Assembly: GCA_036924085.1 (NCBI GenBank)
Contig: JAVGWX010000004.1
Span: 10,287,416 to 10,351,415 of the forward strand
Reading direction: 5' to 3'
Length of the DNA stretch: 64,000 bases
Source: Ariolimax columbianus
Taxonomy: Eukaryota; Mollusca; Gastropoda; Stylommatophora; Arionidae
Made by a program: the position numbers and the translations under genes. Of this stretch, positions 11,127 through 22,194 are shown in pieces (within the stretch, counting starts at the first letter, position 1; each line of letters begins with the position of its first letter). Below the pieces are notes generated by a model. The model had not been told where the DNA came from and made no database searches. It saw nothing but the letters and a program-made list of their open reading frames with translations.

Positions 11127-12866
11127 TTAATAGTACAGGGAAAATAATAAGTGAGAATAGGGAGGCAGCTAATCTCCTCAATCAGTACTTTGGCATAGTC
11201 TACACAAAAGAGGACTGCTCCAAGATCCCAGAGCCTACATATATTTTTCAAAGAGACATGAATACAGTGGGATTTAGATCAATCTGTATTACAGAGGAAA
11301 TGGTTTTTAAAAAATTGGAGGGGTTGAAAGTGAATAAATGTCCAGGTCAAGATGGTATTCATCCAAAATTTTTGTATGAAATTAGAGACCAACTAACAAA
11401 AACCATTGGCTATATTATGTTCTCAATCACTAACAAAAGGGATTGTTCCACGGGATTGGAAAGATGCAGGAGTGATACCCTTATTCAAAAAAGGCAAAAA
11501 ATCAGATCCAGCAAATTATAGACCAGTGAGTTTAACGAGCATAATCTGTAAATTGTTAGAGTCAATAATCAAAGAAAACATTGTAATGCATTTAGACAAA
11601 TTTAATCTAATTAGAAATAGTCAGCATGGGTTTACTAGAGGGATATCATGCTTAACAAATCTATTAGAATTCATGGAGGAGGTTACTAAAATCATAGATA
11701 AAGGGGAGCCAGTGGACGTTATTTATCTAGACTTTGCAAAGGCCTTTCATAGAGTAGCTCATCAAAGATTATTTTGAAAGTTAAAATCACATGGAATAGG
11801 TGGGGAAGTTGCCAAATGGATTGAAAATTGGTTAACGGGAAAAAGGCAGAGGGTGGGCATAAATAAAGAGTACTCTGAGTGGTGTGAAGTGAAAAGTGGT
11901 GTGCCACAGGGCTCGGTTTTGGGACCAATTTTGTTCTTGATATATATAAATGATTTGGACATTGATATGGGATCCATGATTGCAAAATTTGCTGATGACA
12001 CAAAACTATGCAGTAGTGTCTCATCTAAAGCGAAAGTGGATATATTGATGTCGGATTTAGATCAAATTTGAGAATGGTCTGTAAGCTGGCAAATGGAGTT
12101 TAATGTAGATAAATGTAAAGTCATCCTCATGGGTAGATCCAATATGGAACATAATTACAGAATGGGGTAAAACAATATTAGAAAGATAGATAAGGAAAGG
12201 GACCTAGGGGTTATAATAGATCATACAGGAAAGGTGAGTGAGCAAGTTAAGGTAGCAGTGAAAAAGGCAAATGCAATGTTAGATATGATAAAAAGAAATA
12301 TTAAACATAGGAGCAAGGAAGTGATCGTCAAACTGTATAAAGCTTTAGTTAGACCTAGATTGGGGTACTGTGTACAGGTGTGGAATCCTTATCATAGAGG
12401 GGATATAAACATGCTGGAAAGAATACAAAAAAGAGCGACAAAGATGATAGTGGGATTCCAGAATTACAGTTATGAGGAATGACTCAGAAAAACCGGCCTA
12501 CAGTGTCTCGAAGAGAGAAGAATTCGTGGTGACTTAATTCAGGTTTATAAGATGATCAGAGGAATGGATAAATTAGACTATAACAAGTTTTTTAAAATAC
12601 AGCCACCCACAATAACACAAGGGCATAGCTTCAAGCTGACTAAAGAGAGGTCCAGATTAGATATTAGGAAATATTTTTTTAGTCAGAGAGTGGTGTCTGC
12701 TTGGAATGCATTGCCAGGGGAGGTAGTGGAGGCAGGGACAGTTAATGCATTTAAGAATAAACTGGATACGCATAGCTTTTAGAGTAAGGTGATGTAAATG
12801 TAACTAGTTGTATACAGACTCTGAAAGGTCTTCTAAACCAGTATAAAGACGTTAAGTTAAGTTAAT
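11127..12866 (+). mobile_element. CR1-type LINE, 5'-truncated, plus strand, younger copy
   Basis: It starts inside the ORF2 linker (STGKIISEN), lacks the endonuclease, and runs through the RT to the element's 3' end. Visible motifs: KCPGQDGIHPK (about 11335), GVIPLFKKGKKSDPANYRPV, FAKAFHRVAHQRLF then a stop, [20 protein letters not shown], intact FADDTK (11988-), YCVQVWNPYHRGDINMLER and SRLDIRKYFFSQRVVSAWNA. ORF2 ends at 12781 and a short 3' UTR finishes in tandem gttaagttaagttaa, the typical CR1 end. There are about four stops and one frameshift. It is closely similar to the minus copy it interrupts, and its catalytic motif is intact, so it is younger. CR1 insertions usually give no clear TSD, and none is seen. 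Confidence 0.94.
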
Positions 12867-14506
12867 AGTTTAAATTTGTAACATAATAATTAAACATATA
12901 CTTCGCAACAGCACGCTGTCCTATCTCATTTAGATGTAAACCTCTCCCTGTCTAACATTTTACCGCACACATCACCTGTAACCTAAGGTTGATACCTATT
13001 TTCTTACTATCTAAATAGTCTGACCCATCTGTTCTGTCTAAAATACCCATCACTGTGACCTTTAGAAACTTTTTTTTCCTTAAGTGTTCTCATCTCTCTT
13101 TAGATTATATGTTCCTATCGACACCACAACATGACTGTTTGCTCTGTCATCCATCTTGTTTATTCTCCCCTCTATGTCCTAGAGATTTTCTCCCCTAATA
13201 TCAATTGTTTTCAAACATGTTGTGTTGTTTAGACAAATGTCTGCCAACCTCCCTCACCATTGAAACCCCTACTACCAACACTGAACCCTCACTTACATTT
13301 GCATACTTCTCAGCAAAGCTCTCTGCCCTGTGCCCTGTTCCCTCACTAGAATGTCCCTTACTTCCAATTCCTATTTCCTTCTCCAACCCACACCTAACTG
13401 ACAACCCATACCTAACTGACAACCCATACCTAACTGACAACCCACACCTAACTGACAACCCACACCTAACTGACAACCCATACCTAACTGACAACCCATA
13501 CCTAACTGACAACCCACACCTAACTGACAACCCATACCTAACTGACAACCCACACCTAACTGACAACCCACACCTAACTGACAACCCATACCTAACTGAC
13601 AACCCACACGTAACTGACATCCCACACCTAACTGACAACCCATACCTAACTGACAACCCATACCTAACTGACAACCCACACCTAACTGACAACCCATTCC
13701 TAACTGACAACCCATCCCTAACTGACAACCCATACCTAACTGACAACCCCTACCTAACTGACAACCCCTACCTAACTGACAACCCATACCTAACTGACAA
13801 CCCATACCTAACTGACAACCCATACCTAACTGACAACCCATACCTAACTGACAACCCATACCTAACTGACAACCCATCCCTAACTGACAACCCATACCTA
13901 ACTGACAACCCATACCTAACTGACAACCCATACCTAACTGACAACCCATACCTAACTGACAACCCATCCCTAACTGACAACCCATACCTAACTGACAACC
14001 CATCCCTAACTGACAACCCACACCTAACTGACAACCCATACCTAACTGACAACCCACACCTAACTGACAACCCACACCTAACTGACAACCCACACCTAAC
14101 TGACAACCCATACCTAATTGACAACCCATACCTAACTGACAACCCATACCTAACTGACAACCCATACCTAACTGACAACCCATACCTGACTGACAACCCA
14201 TACCTAACTGACAGAGGTTTGATCACCTCAACTACCCAACTGCAGCTTCTTTAAAACTTCCCCAATTTTCTCTCGTTTCACTTCTATTTTGATCTGCCTT
14301 TTTTCTATCTCCTCAAATCTCTTCTCAATTATCCTTATTTCGCACTCCATTCGAGCCTGTCTCTCTTCTACTCTACATAACCTACATGTAATATTTATTT
14401 CATTTGCCAATGTTACATCTATCTCTACACTAATACTAACATTGCCCTCGCACAAATCACACACTGACACCCTATTCTTCGCCGCATTACGCCTGGTCTT
14501 AGCCAT
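12867..14506 (-). pseudogene. CR1-type LINE ORF1 with esterase domain and internal minisatellite
   Basis: The ATG is at 14504-14506 on the minus strand (MAKTRRNAAKNR). The N terminus has a CxxC...CxxC zinc-binding pattern (CDLC, then CRLC), followed by a charged coiled coil (EIRIIEKRFEEIEKRQIKI). About 46 repeats of LSVRYG follow, encoded by an 18-bp minisatellite (13384-14213). The C-terminal SGNH esterase comes next: VLVVGVSMVRE (normally GDS around the catalytic Ser, here GVS), the VVSIGT block, KVTVMGILDRTDGSDYLDSK, and GLHLNEIGQRAV carrying the catalytic His. ORF1 ends in NLNY and a stop exactly at the junction with the younger CR1. Zinc-finger plus esterase ORF1 proteins are known for CR1 elements. 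The frame of the N-terminal part differs from that of the repeat and esterase, so it is frameshifted, and the esterase has several further stops. Confidence 0.85.
13384..14213. repeat. 18-bp minisatellite inside CR1 ORF1, about 46 copies
   Basis: Unit cctaactgacaacccata with C/T variation mainly at the last three bases (cata, caca, catc, catt). It sits exactly between the coiled-coil and esterase parts of ORF1. Its 18-bp length keeps frame, so it encodes a six-residue repeat on the sense (minus) strand. The long plus-strand frame of NPYLTD repeats is a shadow. Confidence 0.98.
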
Positions 14507-15120
14507 ACTAATTATGTTGTTTATTACAGCTACACGTCCTGGCAAATAAGCTGTACTAATACCCATTACAATATATATTTGTTCTAGTAAACAATAAACA
14601 AACAATCAATATATATATATATATATATATATATGAACAAACATACATGTGTACACATATCTATGTTTTATCTAAGGATACAGAAATGAATTAATAATCA
14701 TAATAAGAGAGCATACATGTCGATAAATAATGTATAAAACCATAAAGTTTATAATGCCCACTTACGACCAGCATGCTGTCTTGTAGCTGGTATAAGTTGG
14801 TCAGTCTCCTCCCTTACGCTTCTTCCGCTTCAACTTTTTTGAAAGGACTATCTTTTAATGTTCATACCGCCTCAGCACCTTCGCTTATTTCAGATGTCTG
14901 TACGTCTAGAACACGTGGGTTCTTGTGTTGCCTCTTGAGCGTGGCTAATTGATACCATAAACAGGCTGATATCTTACGTGCATATTGATTTATTCCCAGA
15001 CTGCACCACAACCCCCCTCCCCCGTTCAGGATACCGTGAAAGTTGCATTGGTGCACTGCGCTCGACGCGTTTGCGTTTCGAGCCAAAATGAACGAACGTC
15101 CTGACCAAAGAATGTGAATT
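14507..15120. other. CR1 5' flank, (AT)n tract and unassigned DNA
   Basis: 14507-14606 is probably the 5' UTR of the minus CR1. An (AT)n microsatellite follows at about 14607-14633. From 14640 to 15120 nothing is recognised. Confidence 0.5.
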
Positions 15121-15159
15121 ACATTTCGTCTAAAATTCGTTTACACACAATCAAAGGCT

Positions 15160-15490
15160 AATGAGAAAACAAATACCGGTACGCCTTCAGTTAATGAAGC
15201 TACGAGTTCTAGGCGGATTAAATAGTAATATCGCCATTTCAAAGATGGCTGCACGTCAATTAAGACAGAAGAACTATCAGGAAAGTCTTCCTTCAACAAG
15301 CAGAAACAGAAACAATCGAGAAAGTGCGGCTGTTAGTCGTAGGAGATCATTAACAACAATTAGAGAGATTGAAAGTGAAGTTTTAATTTCGCACGGCTCA
15401 GTTCAATCAATTTTCATTGAGGATCTTAGGATGCGATGTGTCATGACAACATACGTGCCAAGACTACAGGCTAACGAGCTGAGGGAACAC
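15160..15490 (+). pseudogene. mariner-family transposase DNA-binding region, relic
   Basis: The translation contains TIREIESEVLISHGSVQS then EDLRMRCVMTTYVPRL, matching the second helix-turn-helix and linker of mariner-type transposases (usual pattern: ISHGS, EDLRMRRV, KFVPRLL). No catalytic domain follows, and the frame ends at 15544 in unrelated sequence. It belongs to the same broad family as the longer relic just downstream. Confidence 0.6.
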
Positions 15491-15593
15491 CTTGATCAGA
15501 TTGGGCTTGCCATACTGGCCATGAGGCTTTACGGCAGTGCTTGACATCAAAGAACATGTTTGTAACGCCCATATATTTAAAGGGAGCAAACTT

Positions 15594-15874
15594 CGAGGAG
15601 GTTTGGACAGTTTTAATAGATTTTCCCTATGTCGTGATGGCCCAGGGATATTGGCCATGAGCGGTGATCTGACCGTATGCACATATTCATGTCCCCCAGT
15701 ATAAGTAGCTGTTTCCCGAGCAGAAAAGAAGCAACGATTCTCTCCAGCTCGTCTTAGCTCGTCTTTGAACGCCGCAGACATCAGTGCGTACACGCTGATG
15801 TTCATAAATCCATATTTTGTGCAATGACGAAGGAGTATCACACGTTCAGATTGGTGTCTTGATGGCGCCAACAA
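15594..15874 (-). other. short open frame with weak GPCR TM7-like pattern
   Basis: The minus frame reads RVILLRHCTKYGFMNISVYA then LMSAAFKDELRRAG. The spacing N-x-x-x-Y-(6)-F followed by basic residues resembles the end of helix 7 and helix 8 of rhodopsin-type receptors, with NISVY in place of NPxxY. There is no upstream transmembrane exon in view and no strong splice acceptor, so chance is quite possible. Confidence 0.15.
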
Positions 15875-15989
15875 ACTTTGGCACAGCTAAACTAATACTG
15901 TGATGGCATGCCTCCCATTTTATTGGGATTTTGGCAGTATGGCAGTAAAGTTTGAACGGTCCCGCCGAATTCCGTAAAATGTTTCCGCC

Positions 15990-17106
15990 CGACAGGTGAC
16001 AGTGGAGGAGCAGTCTGACAAAATGGCGTCTGTAATGAAAGTTCGTTATAAACGTTACGTTATTGAATTCCGACATGCGAAAAAAGGTGCACCAAATGAC
16101 ATTTATCGACGGCCGCTGAACGTTTACGGAGACCAAACAGTGGATGTTAGCCCAGTGAGGCGATGGGCTGTGCGTTTCAGCAGTGGCGAAAGCGACATGG
16201 ACAAGCTACGTTGCCGACGGCTACGAACAGCTGTCACACCACGCAAAGAAGAACGTCTCTACCAACTCATCCGCGCAAATCGGAGGATTACGACCATGGA
16301 ACTGTCTGCCCAGCTGGATATCCGGCTTCAATGCTTTTTAAACGATGGGGACAACGTTGTAATGTCACAAAGCTTGCGACAGGTGAGAGCTATGAATGCT
16401 CACACAGGGACAGAAATAACATCGATTCCAAGTTTGTCATGACCTCTTGAACAATTACGAGGATGAAGGTGACAGTTTCCTGGATTCTCCATCTAGGAAA
16501 ATTTCAAGACGCAGCCCTCAGCGGGTAAAGTGATGTGCACTGTCTTTTGGGATAGGAAAAATGTAATCATCCTTGATTTCCTGGAAACTGCAAAACCCCA
16601 TCAACTCTGACGGTAGCATTGTGACGCTGACTAAGCTGAAAGCTAGAATTTCCAGGGTTAGGCTAGAGAAAAAGACAAATTGTCTGTTGCCACACGATAA
16701 CGCCAATGCCCCATACCAACTTGGAGACCGAAGAGCACATAGCCAGTCTTGGCTGAACTGCCCTACCACACCCACTGTACAGTCCGAAGTTGGCGCATTC
16801 TGACTTCCATTTGTTCGGGCCAATGGAAGATCGACTGCATGGGAACATTTTTCTAGCAACGACGCCGTCATATCAGCTGTGAAACAGTGAGTTACCTTCG
16901 CTGGTGCAGATTTTTACGAAAGCGGCATGTATGCTCTTGTTCACGGTTGGAGAAAATGTATAGCCAAGGGTGTCGACTATGTAGAACAATATTTTTTGAC
17001 GGCAAGATATTGCTCTAGCAGATGGTGTTATTGTGATCTTTTTTATCTGTGTTTTTTTTTCCTCCATAAAATAAAATAGGAAGCCTAACTTTCGGAGCTC
17101 CCCTCG
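15990..17106 (+). pseudogene. mariner transposase, full-length but decayed
   Basis: The N-terminal DNA-binding domain reads RRPLNVYGDQTVDVSPVRRW and LYQLIRANRRITTMELSAQL. After several frameshifts the catalytic domain is visible as FW/GDRK-like sequence near 16535, LTKLKARISRVRLEKKTN, HDNANAPY (second catalytic Asp) and SDFHLFGP (third Asp, about 16801), then SNDAVISAVKQ and GADFYESGM...WRKCIA. This is the mariner DD34D arrangement. The first Asp block (GDETW) is lost in a deletion near 16450. The right terminus probably ends ctcg at 17106 followed by TA, as in the mariner element at 46888-47594; a matching left terminus is too decayed to place. Confidence 0.85.
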
Positions 17107-18654
17107 TATATTTATGCATCTACCTTGCCAAAAGAATGTGTAGTTCATTTTCTTAGCTGAGCCACAACTCGACAGTCTGGTTCACTGTAGGGCAGCAATG
17201 TCCACCCGCAGCGCCTTTGAATTCCACGACAATGCAAGCTTGTGTTGATAAGCCCAGGGCACGCGGCCTTTGAGTTCCATATGCTAATCCTAAAAGGTCT
17301 TTGCCTATTGATAGTTCTGCTCGCCGGGGGGGGGGGGGGGGAAGAGAGAATGTACCTTGACCGTTTAGAAGACCCCCCCCCCCCCCTTTCCCCCCTCTAT
17401 GATTTGCTATTTTTTTTTACTCCGAATGAGAAACAGAAATACTAAAGAAAAACAAATAGAAAATAAAGAGAAATAAATAGAAGAAAAACTGAAATAACAA
17501 AGAGAAACAAATTGAAGGAAAAAAAAAAGAAATTAAAAGAAACAAATAGAGGGAAGAAATAAGAATTGAAGAAAAACTGACTTGCGAAAAACAAAATTGA
17601 ACGATGACAAAGTCAAAAGAATAAAAGATATGTAATAGCTTATATAATCAACGCAAGATAATGAAGAAAGCTGGCGCTGGCTGAGTTGTTCAAATGCTGG
17701 TCTTCTATCCTGGAGACACGGATTCGAACTCAGTATGGTTTGAAAGATGTTTTCTTTTGGAGTTGAAATTAAAACCTAACCAATACACTGCGTGGTGAAT
17801 ATCGGGGCATGTGGCCCTTATTCCAAGCCCCAAATGAGCCCCCTGATATTCCAAAAAATTAGAAACGCCCCGTAGCTTTATTACCTATTTTTGTAATCCA
17901 TAAAAACAGGGGGCTGAATTATCTCCAATCTAAAAGGCGTGAAATGGTGCGCGACTCTTGAAACGCCAGATGTTCTTTGGTATAGTCTTAATGGTTTTTT
18001 TTAAATGTTTGTTTGTGGTGAGTTCATCTATATTGTTCACATACGACTGAGCACCCACACAAACGTACAGGTCATGCATGATATGATACGCGTGGCTTGT
18101 CGAGGTTTCCATTTTGGAGTTATTCATTCCTTTATCAATCGTTCAACTTTTCTGTCACGCATCGTTGGTGCCTATTTATATTACGCTCTAGTTCATTTCC
18201 ATTTCTAAATTTGCTAGTGTTTGTCGCAGACCGGTCTCGTTAAGCTCCCATCTACCCAACTGTAAACGAAGACTTGACTTGCTGTTATGGAAGGCACAGG
18301 TGAGGAAGCCAACGATTACTCGTTTCATATAAAAGCCGAGACTTCGTTTAATAAAGCTCATTGTTCATTTGCTTTAAATGACGAAATGAAAACAACCCCA
18401 AACAACTGGAAGCTTGGCTGCCAAAAGGTACCTAATCGCACAACTATTCTCTACCCTGGCTACCACCTTCGTTATTGACCTAACCACCTGCGCGGTCTAC
18501 TCACACAATGCCTGACTCTACATTAATTAACGTTCACATGTATCATGTTATCATTCTAACAGACAAAGACAGATTGAACAGCGTGAGAGACGCAATCAGA
18601 ACTACAGATAAATGGGATTAAGAGGTATACAGATAGTTTATACAGGACGGACTA
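17107..18654. other. unassigned DNA with homopolymer pair and A-rich tract
   Basis: Contains a G16 run (17326-17341) and a C14 run (17373-17386) 31 bp apart, and an A/G-rich low-complexity tract (about 17425-17640). A tRNA-like head lies at 17664-17735. From 17740 to 18654 no gene is supported; a short plus frame at 18287-18478 has no recognisable motif. Confidence 0.5.
17664..17735 (+). other. tRNA-like SINE head
   Basis: ctggctgagttgttcaaatg resembles the A box side and cggattcgaactcag the B box, with a plausible anticodon-arm spacing between them. No A-rich tail or TSD was recognised. Confidence 0.4.
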
Positions 18655-18830
18655 GTTGGCCTTTGCTACATTAGTCTTTCCTCGCGACATACCTGACATG
18701 CCCTTGCTACATTAGTCTTCCATCACGACATACCTGACATGCCCCTGCTACATTAGTCTTCCCTCGCGACATACCTGACATGCCCTTGTTACATTAGTCT
18801 TCCCTCGCGACATACCTGACATGTAAAGGT
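18655..18830. repeat. 42-bp minisatellite, 4 copies
   Basis: Four copies containing gctacattagtcttccctcg then cgacatacctgacatgcc. Sequence differences between copies are few. Confidence 0.95.
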
Positions 18831-18934
18831 GGTACAAATCTTCTCTCATTTTCAGGCCCTGGCAATACCAGTGAATGCTCGCAGAGATGAACGGCCAGTT
18901 CATAACCTGTACATGAAGTAACATTGATAAAGAT

Positions 18935-19442
18935 TGAGCCAATGTAACACGTTATCAAAGTCCACCTTGGAAAGTAAAGAGAGCCAATGTAACTCGCTAT
19001 CAAAGTCCACCATGGAAAGTAAAGAGAGTCAATGTAACACGCCACCAAAGTCCACCTTGGAAAGTAAAGAGAGCCAATGTAACACGTTGCCAATGTAACA
19101 TTCTATAGAAGTCCACATTGGAAAGTAAAGAGAGCCAATGTAACACGCTACCAAAGTCCACATTGGAAAGTGTAGAGAATAAATATAACACGCTATCAAA
19201 TATCAAAGTCCATCTTGGAAAGTAAGGAGAGCCAATGTAACACGCTACCAAAGTCCACATTGGAAAGTGTAGAGAATAAATATAACACGCTATCAAATAT
19301 CAAAGTCCATCTTGGAAAGTAAGGAGAGCCAATGTAACACGCTACCAAAGTCCACATTGGAAAGTGTAGAGAATAAATATAACACGCTATCAAATATCAA
19401 AGTCCATCTTGGAAAGTAAGGAGAGCCAATGTAACTCGCTAC
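18935..19442. repeat. minisatellite, 45-bp unit with about 98-bp higher-order form
   Basis: Units contain ccaatgtaacacgctaccaa then agtccaccttggaaagtaaa. On the right, a dimer with tagagaataaatataacacg is repeated three times as a higher-order unit. The array abuts a CR1 fragment at 19443 and replaces that element's 3' end. Confidence 0.95.
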
Positions 19443-20078
19443 AAAATTCCTAATATCTAATCTGGACCTCTCCTTAGGTAATTTGTAGCTATGTCCTCTT
19501 GTTCTTGTAGGTGGTTGTGTTTTAAAAAACATGATATGGTTTAATTTATCCGTTCCTCTCATCATCTTATAAACCTGTATTGGGTCACCTCGAATTCTTC
19601 TATTTTCTAGACACCGTAGACTGGTTTTTCTGAGTTTTTCCTCATAACTGTAATTAACTGTAATAACTGTATAATAATCCCACTATCAGCTTTGTCGTTA
19701 TTTTGCGTATTATGTACGTAGTACTCCAATCTAGATCTAACTAATGCTTTATACAATTTGACTATCACTTCCTTGCTTCTATGTTCAATATTACTGTTTA
19801 TCATACCTAACATTGCATTTGCCTTTTTCGCTGCTACCTGGACTTGCTCACTCACCTTACATGTACGATCTATTATAACCCATAGGTCCCTTTCCTTTTC
19901 TAATGTTGTTCTCGCCTATATAAATCTAACCTCAATATATCCACTTCTGCTTTAGATGAGACACTACTGCATAGTTTTGTGTCGTCAGCAAATTTTACAA
20001 TCATGGATCCCATATTAATGTTCAAATCGTTAATATATTATATTAAGAACAAAATTGGTACCAAAACTGAGCCCTGTG
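19443..20078 (-). pseudogene. CR1-type LINE RT fragment, both ends missing
   Basis: The minus strand reads INDLNINMGSMIVKFADDTK (catalytic FADD at 19981-19992), then VQVAAKKANAMLGMINSNIE, VIVKLYKALVRSRLEY, a stretch with deletions, GTDKLNHIMFFKTQPPT and TKERSRLDIRN-type sequence. It stops abruptly at the minisatellite edge before the usual RKYFFSQRVV block and the 3' UTR. The 5' side abuts an (AT)n tract. Loss of a LINE 3' end is unusual for normal insertion and points to later recombination or array growth. Confidence 0.9.
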
Positions 20079-20079
20079 A

Positions 20080-20106
20080 CATATATATATATATATATAT
20101 ATATAT
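20080..20106. repeat. (AT)n microsatellite
   Basis: A run of about 13 AT steps between the CR1 fragment and a SINE-B copy. Confidence 0.95.
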
Positions 20107-20445
20107 AGGCTTGACTTCGTTCGTTCTCAATCCCCCACTATCAAACCCTGAAAGGGCTTAAGTAGCAGAATGTAGTCCAGAGAACGGAATGCGTTGTGTC
20201 GTAGTTTACGGCTTGACTGCGATATTTGCACCTTTCGGTCCAACACATCCGACTTCAGCGAGCATATTTTTGGTACCGGGTTAGCATTCCCTCTTCGATC
20301 CCTTCTCCTTAGCCAGTCTGCCCTGCAGCAGCCTGTTATCCAGGATCACCGCATGGAGGTGTAGAAGGGTCTTGGCAGCTCTGGTTCGCTGGCTCTGACG
20401 CTAGCAGTCAGCTATGGGTCGCTGACCACTGCAGCTCATGCGCTC
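20107..20445 (-). mobile_element. SINE-B copy, near full length
   Basis: On the minus strand it carries the head (ctgcagtggtcagcgaccca), one and a half head units, the cctggataacaggctgc block, the shared core and the 3' region. A further 30 bp in the opposite orientation (about 20446-20476, gggagattgagagcgaacga) repeats the 3' end of the same family, so a second fragment is joined head to head. Confidence 0.88.
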
Positions 20446-20476
20446 GTAACGGGAGATTGAGAGCGAACGACGCCAA

Positions 20477-20777
20477 GCCAAGCCACTAAGCAAGTTGAAA
20501 GTTTCACTGAGAGGAAACAATGAAATTGACATCTATAAATGTACATTGTAGAAGACTGTACGTGGAGATGGTTTGACATTTCGGAAGTATGCAGGAGGTA
20601 GAAATGTGATATGAGAGAAAACTCACCTTGCTGTTTCAAAAGACCGGTTTTTACAAGAGTTAAGATAAATACCTGCTGCAGATTACGAGATGGCGTGTCT
20701 TGGTGAGGCATGGATAATTAAGCTCCAGATAAATGAAGAAGAATGACAGACAGATGATGGAAGTATAAAAAGTTACG
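20477..20777. other. unassigned DNA
   Basis: No gene, RNA or element recognised between the SINE and the next array. Confidence 0.5.
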
Positions 20778-21305
20778 GTCAAGTAGCAAAAGCCACATAT
20801 TGATAATAGCTGTAGCGGGCAAAATGGAAAAGGTTTTACTAGAAAATGTTGAGTTTTTATAGTTCAAGTGGAAAAGGGCAAAGATTGATAATAGCTCATT
20901 CAGGCAACATGGAATAGGGTTTACTAGAGAATATTGAGTTTTTATAGTTCAAGTAGAAAAGGGCAAAGATTGATAATAGCTCATACAGGCAACATGGAAT
21001 AGGGTTTACTATAGAATATTGAACTGGTTTTCTAGTTCAAGTAGTAAAGGGCAAAGATTGATAATAGCTCATTCAGGCAACATGGAATAGGGTTTACTAG
21101 AGAATATTGAGTTTTTATAGTTCAAGTAGAAAAGGGCAAAGATTGATAATAGCTCATACAGGCAACACGGAATAGGGTTTACTAGAGAATATTGAACTGG
21201 TTTTCTAGTTCAAGTAGTAAAGGGCAAAGATTGATAATAGCCCACGCATACAGCAGTGAAATGGGTTTACTAGAGAATGTGGAACTGGTTTTCTAGTCAA
21301 AATCT
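20778..21305. repeat. long-unit minisatellite, about 86 bp, 6 copies
   Basis: Units contain gggcaaagattgataatagc then tcattcaggcaacatggaat and agggtttactagagaat. Two sub-types alternate, one with gagtttttatagttcaag and one with gaactggttttctagttc, whose ends can pair (GAACT/AGTTC). Confidence 0.95.
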
Positions 21306-21594
21306 ACAGACAATCGTGATTAAATAAATGAACGGACACATTTTCCAAAACTGGATTGAGAAAAAGGTGTCCATTTTTAGAGACACTGGAGTCTGACAAT
21401 GCGCCACGCCATAATGTACTGGCGCTCTAAAACAATGCTCCTACGTCTACAACTACTGAAACTGATATAAAAGTGGGACCTAATAAGGAAAATATTAATT
21501 TGAGTGAAATGTGCTTAAACCAGAGCTACTGGCTCGTGTGAGAAATGCCAAGAATATATTTCGGTTCTATAATATGGTACCAAGATACTGAACA
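21306..21594. other. unassigned DNA
   Basis: Nothing recognised apart from a decayed last unit of the preceding array. Confidence 0.45.
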
Positions 21595-22190
21595 GTGCAT
21601 GAGCTGCAGCAGTCAGCGACTCAAAGCTAACTTCTAGAGCCAGGGCCAGCGACTCAAAGCTGACTGCTAGCGTCAGGGACATAAGACTCAAAGCTGACTG
21701 CTAGCGTCAGGGACATAGACTCAAAGCTGACTGCTAGCATCAGGGTCAGCGACTCAAAGCTGACTGCTAGCGTCAGGACCAACGTCCCCAAAGCTGACTG
21801 CTAGCGTCAGGGACAGAGACTAAAAGCGGACTGCTAGCGTCAGGGACAGAGACTCAAATCTGACTCCTAGCGCCAGGGCCAGCGAGCCAGAGCTGTCCAT
21901 ACCCTTCTCCCACGCCGTGATCCTGGATAACAGGCTGCAAAAGAGCAGACTGGGTAGAGAAAAGGAATCGAAGAGGGAAGGCCAACCCGGTGCCCAAAAA
22001 TGTCTGCTGAAGTTGGATGTGTCGGACAGAAGGTCTGCAAAAGATGAGATGAGATCCGTAGATGAGGTGGCCGGGACATGTTGCTTGCGTGCTCAATGAG
22101 CGCCTCCCCAAGCAGCAACCATATGGTGAGCTTAGAACAGGCAGACGCAAATGAGGCGGACAGAAAAAACGCCACAGAGATCAAACAAAA
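21595..22190 (+). mobile_element. SINE-B copy with expanded head
   Basis: Sense copy on the plus strand. It starts gcatgagctgcagcagtcag, as in the TSD-flanked copy at 58249-58607. The head segment (agctgactgctagcgtcagg) is then repeated about eight times before the body resumes at ccgtgatcctggataacagg. The shared core (gctgaagttggatgtgtcgg, about 22009) follows. The 3' part after 22050 is diverged and lacks a clear tail. Confidence 0.8.
21640..21890. repeat. 38-bp minisatellite derived from SINE-B head
   Basis: About eight copies with gactcaaagctgactgctag then cgtcaggga. The same segment is single or one and a half copies in the SINE-B elements at 20107 and 58249, so the array arose by local amplification inside the element. 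Confidence 0.9.
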
Positions 22191-22194
22191 TGTA

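Noticed and set aside
13205..14254. A 349-codon plus-strand frame of NPYLTD repeats
   Set aside because: It is the antisense of CR1 ORF1 and its 18-bp array; the sense-strand esterase and zinc-finger motifs show which strand codes.
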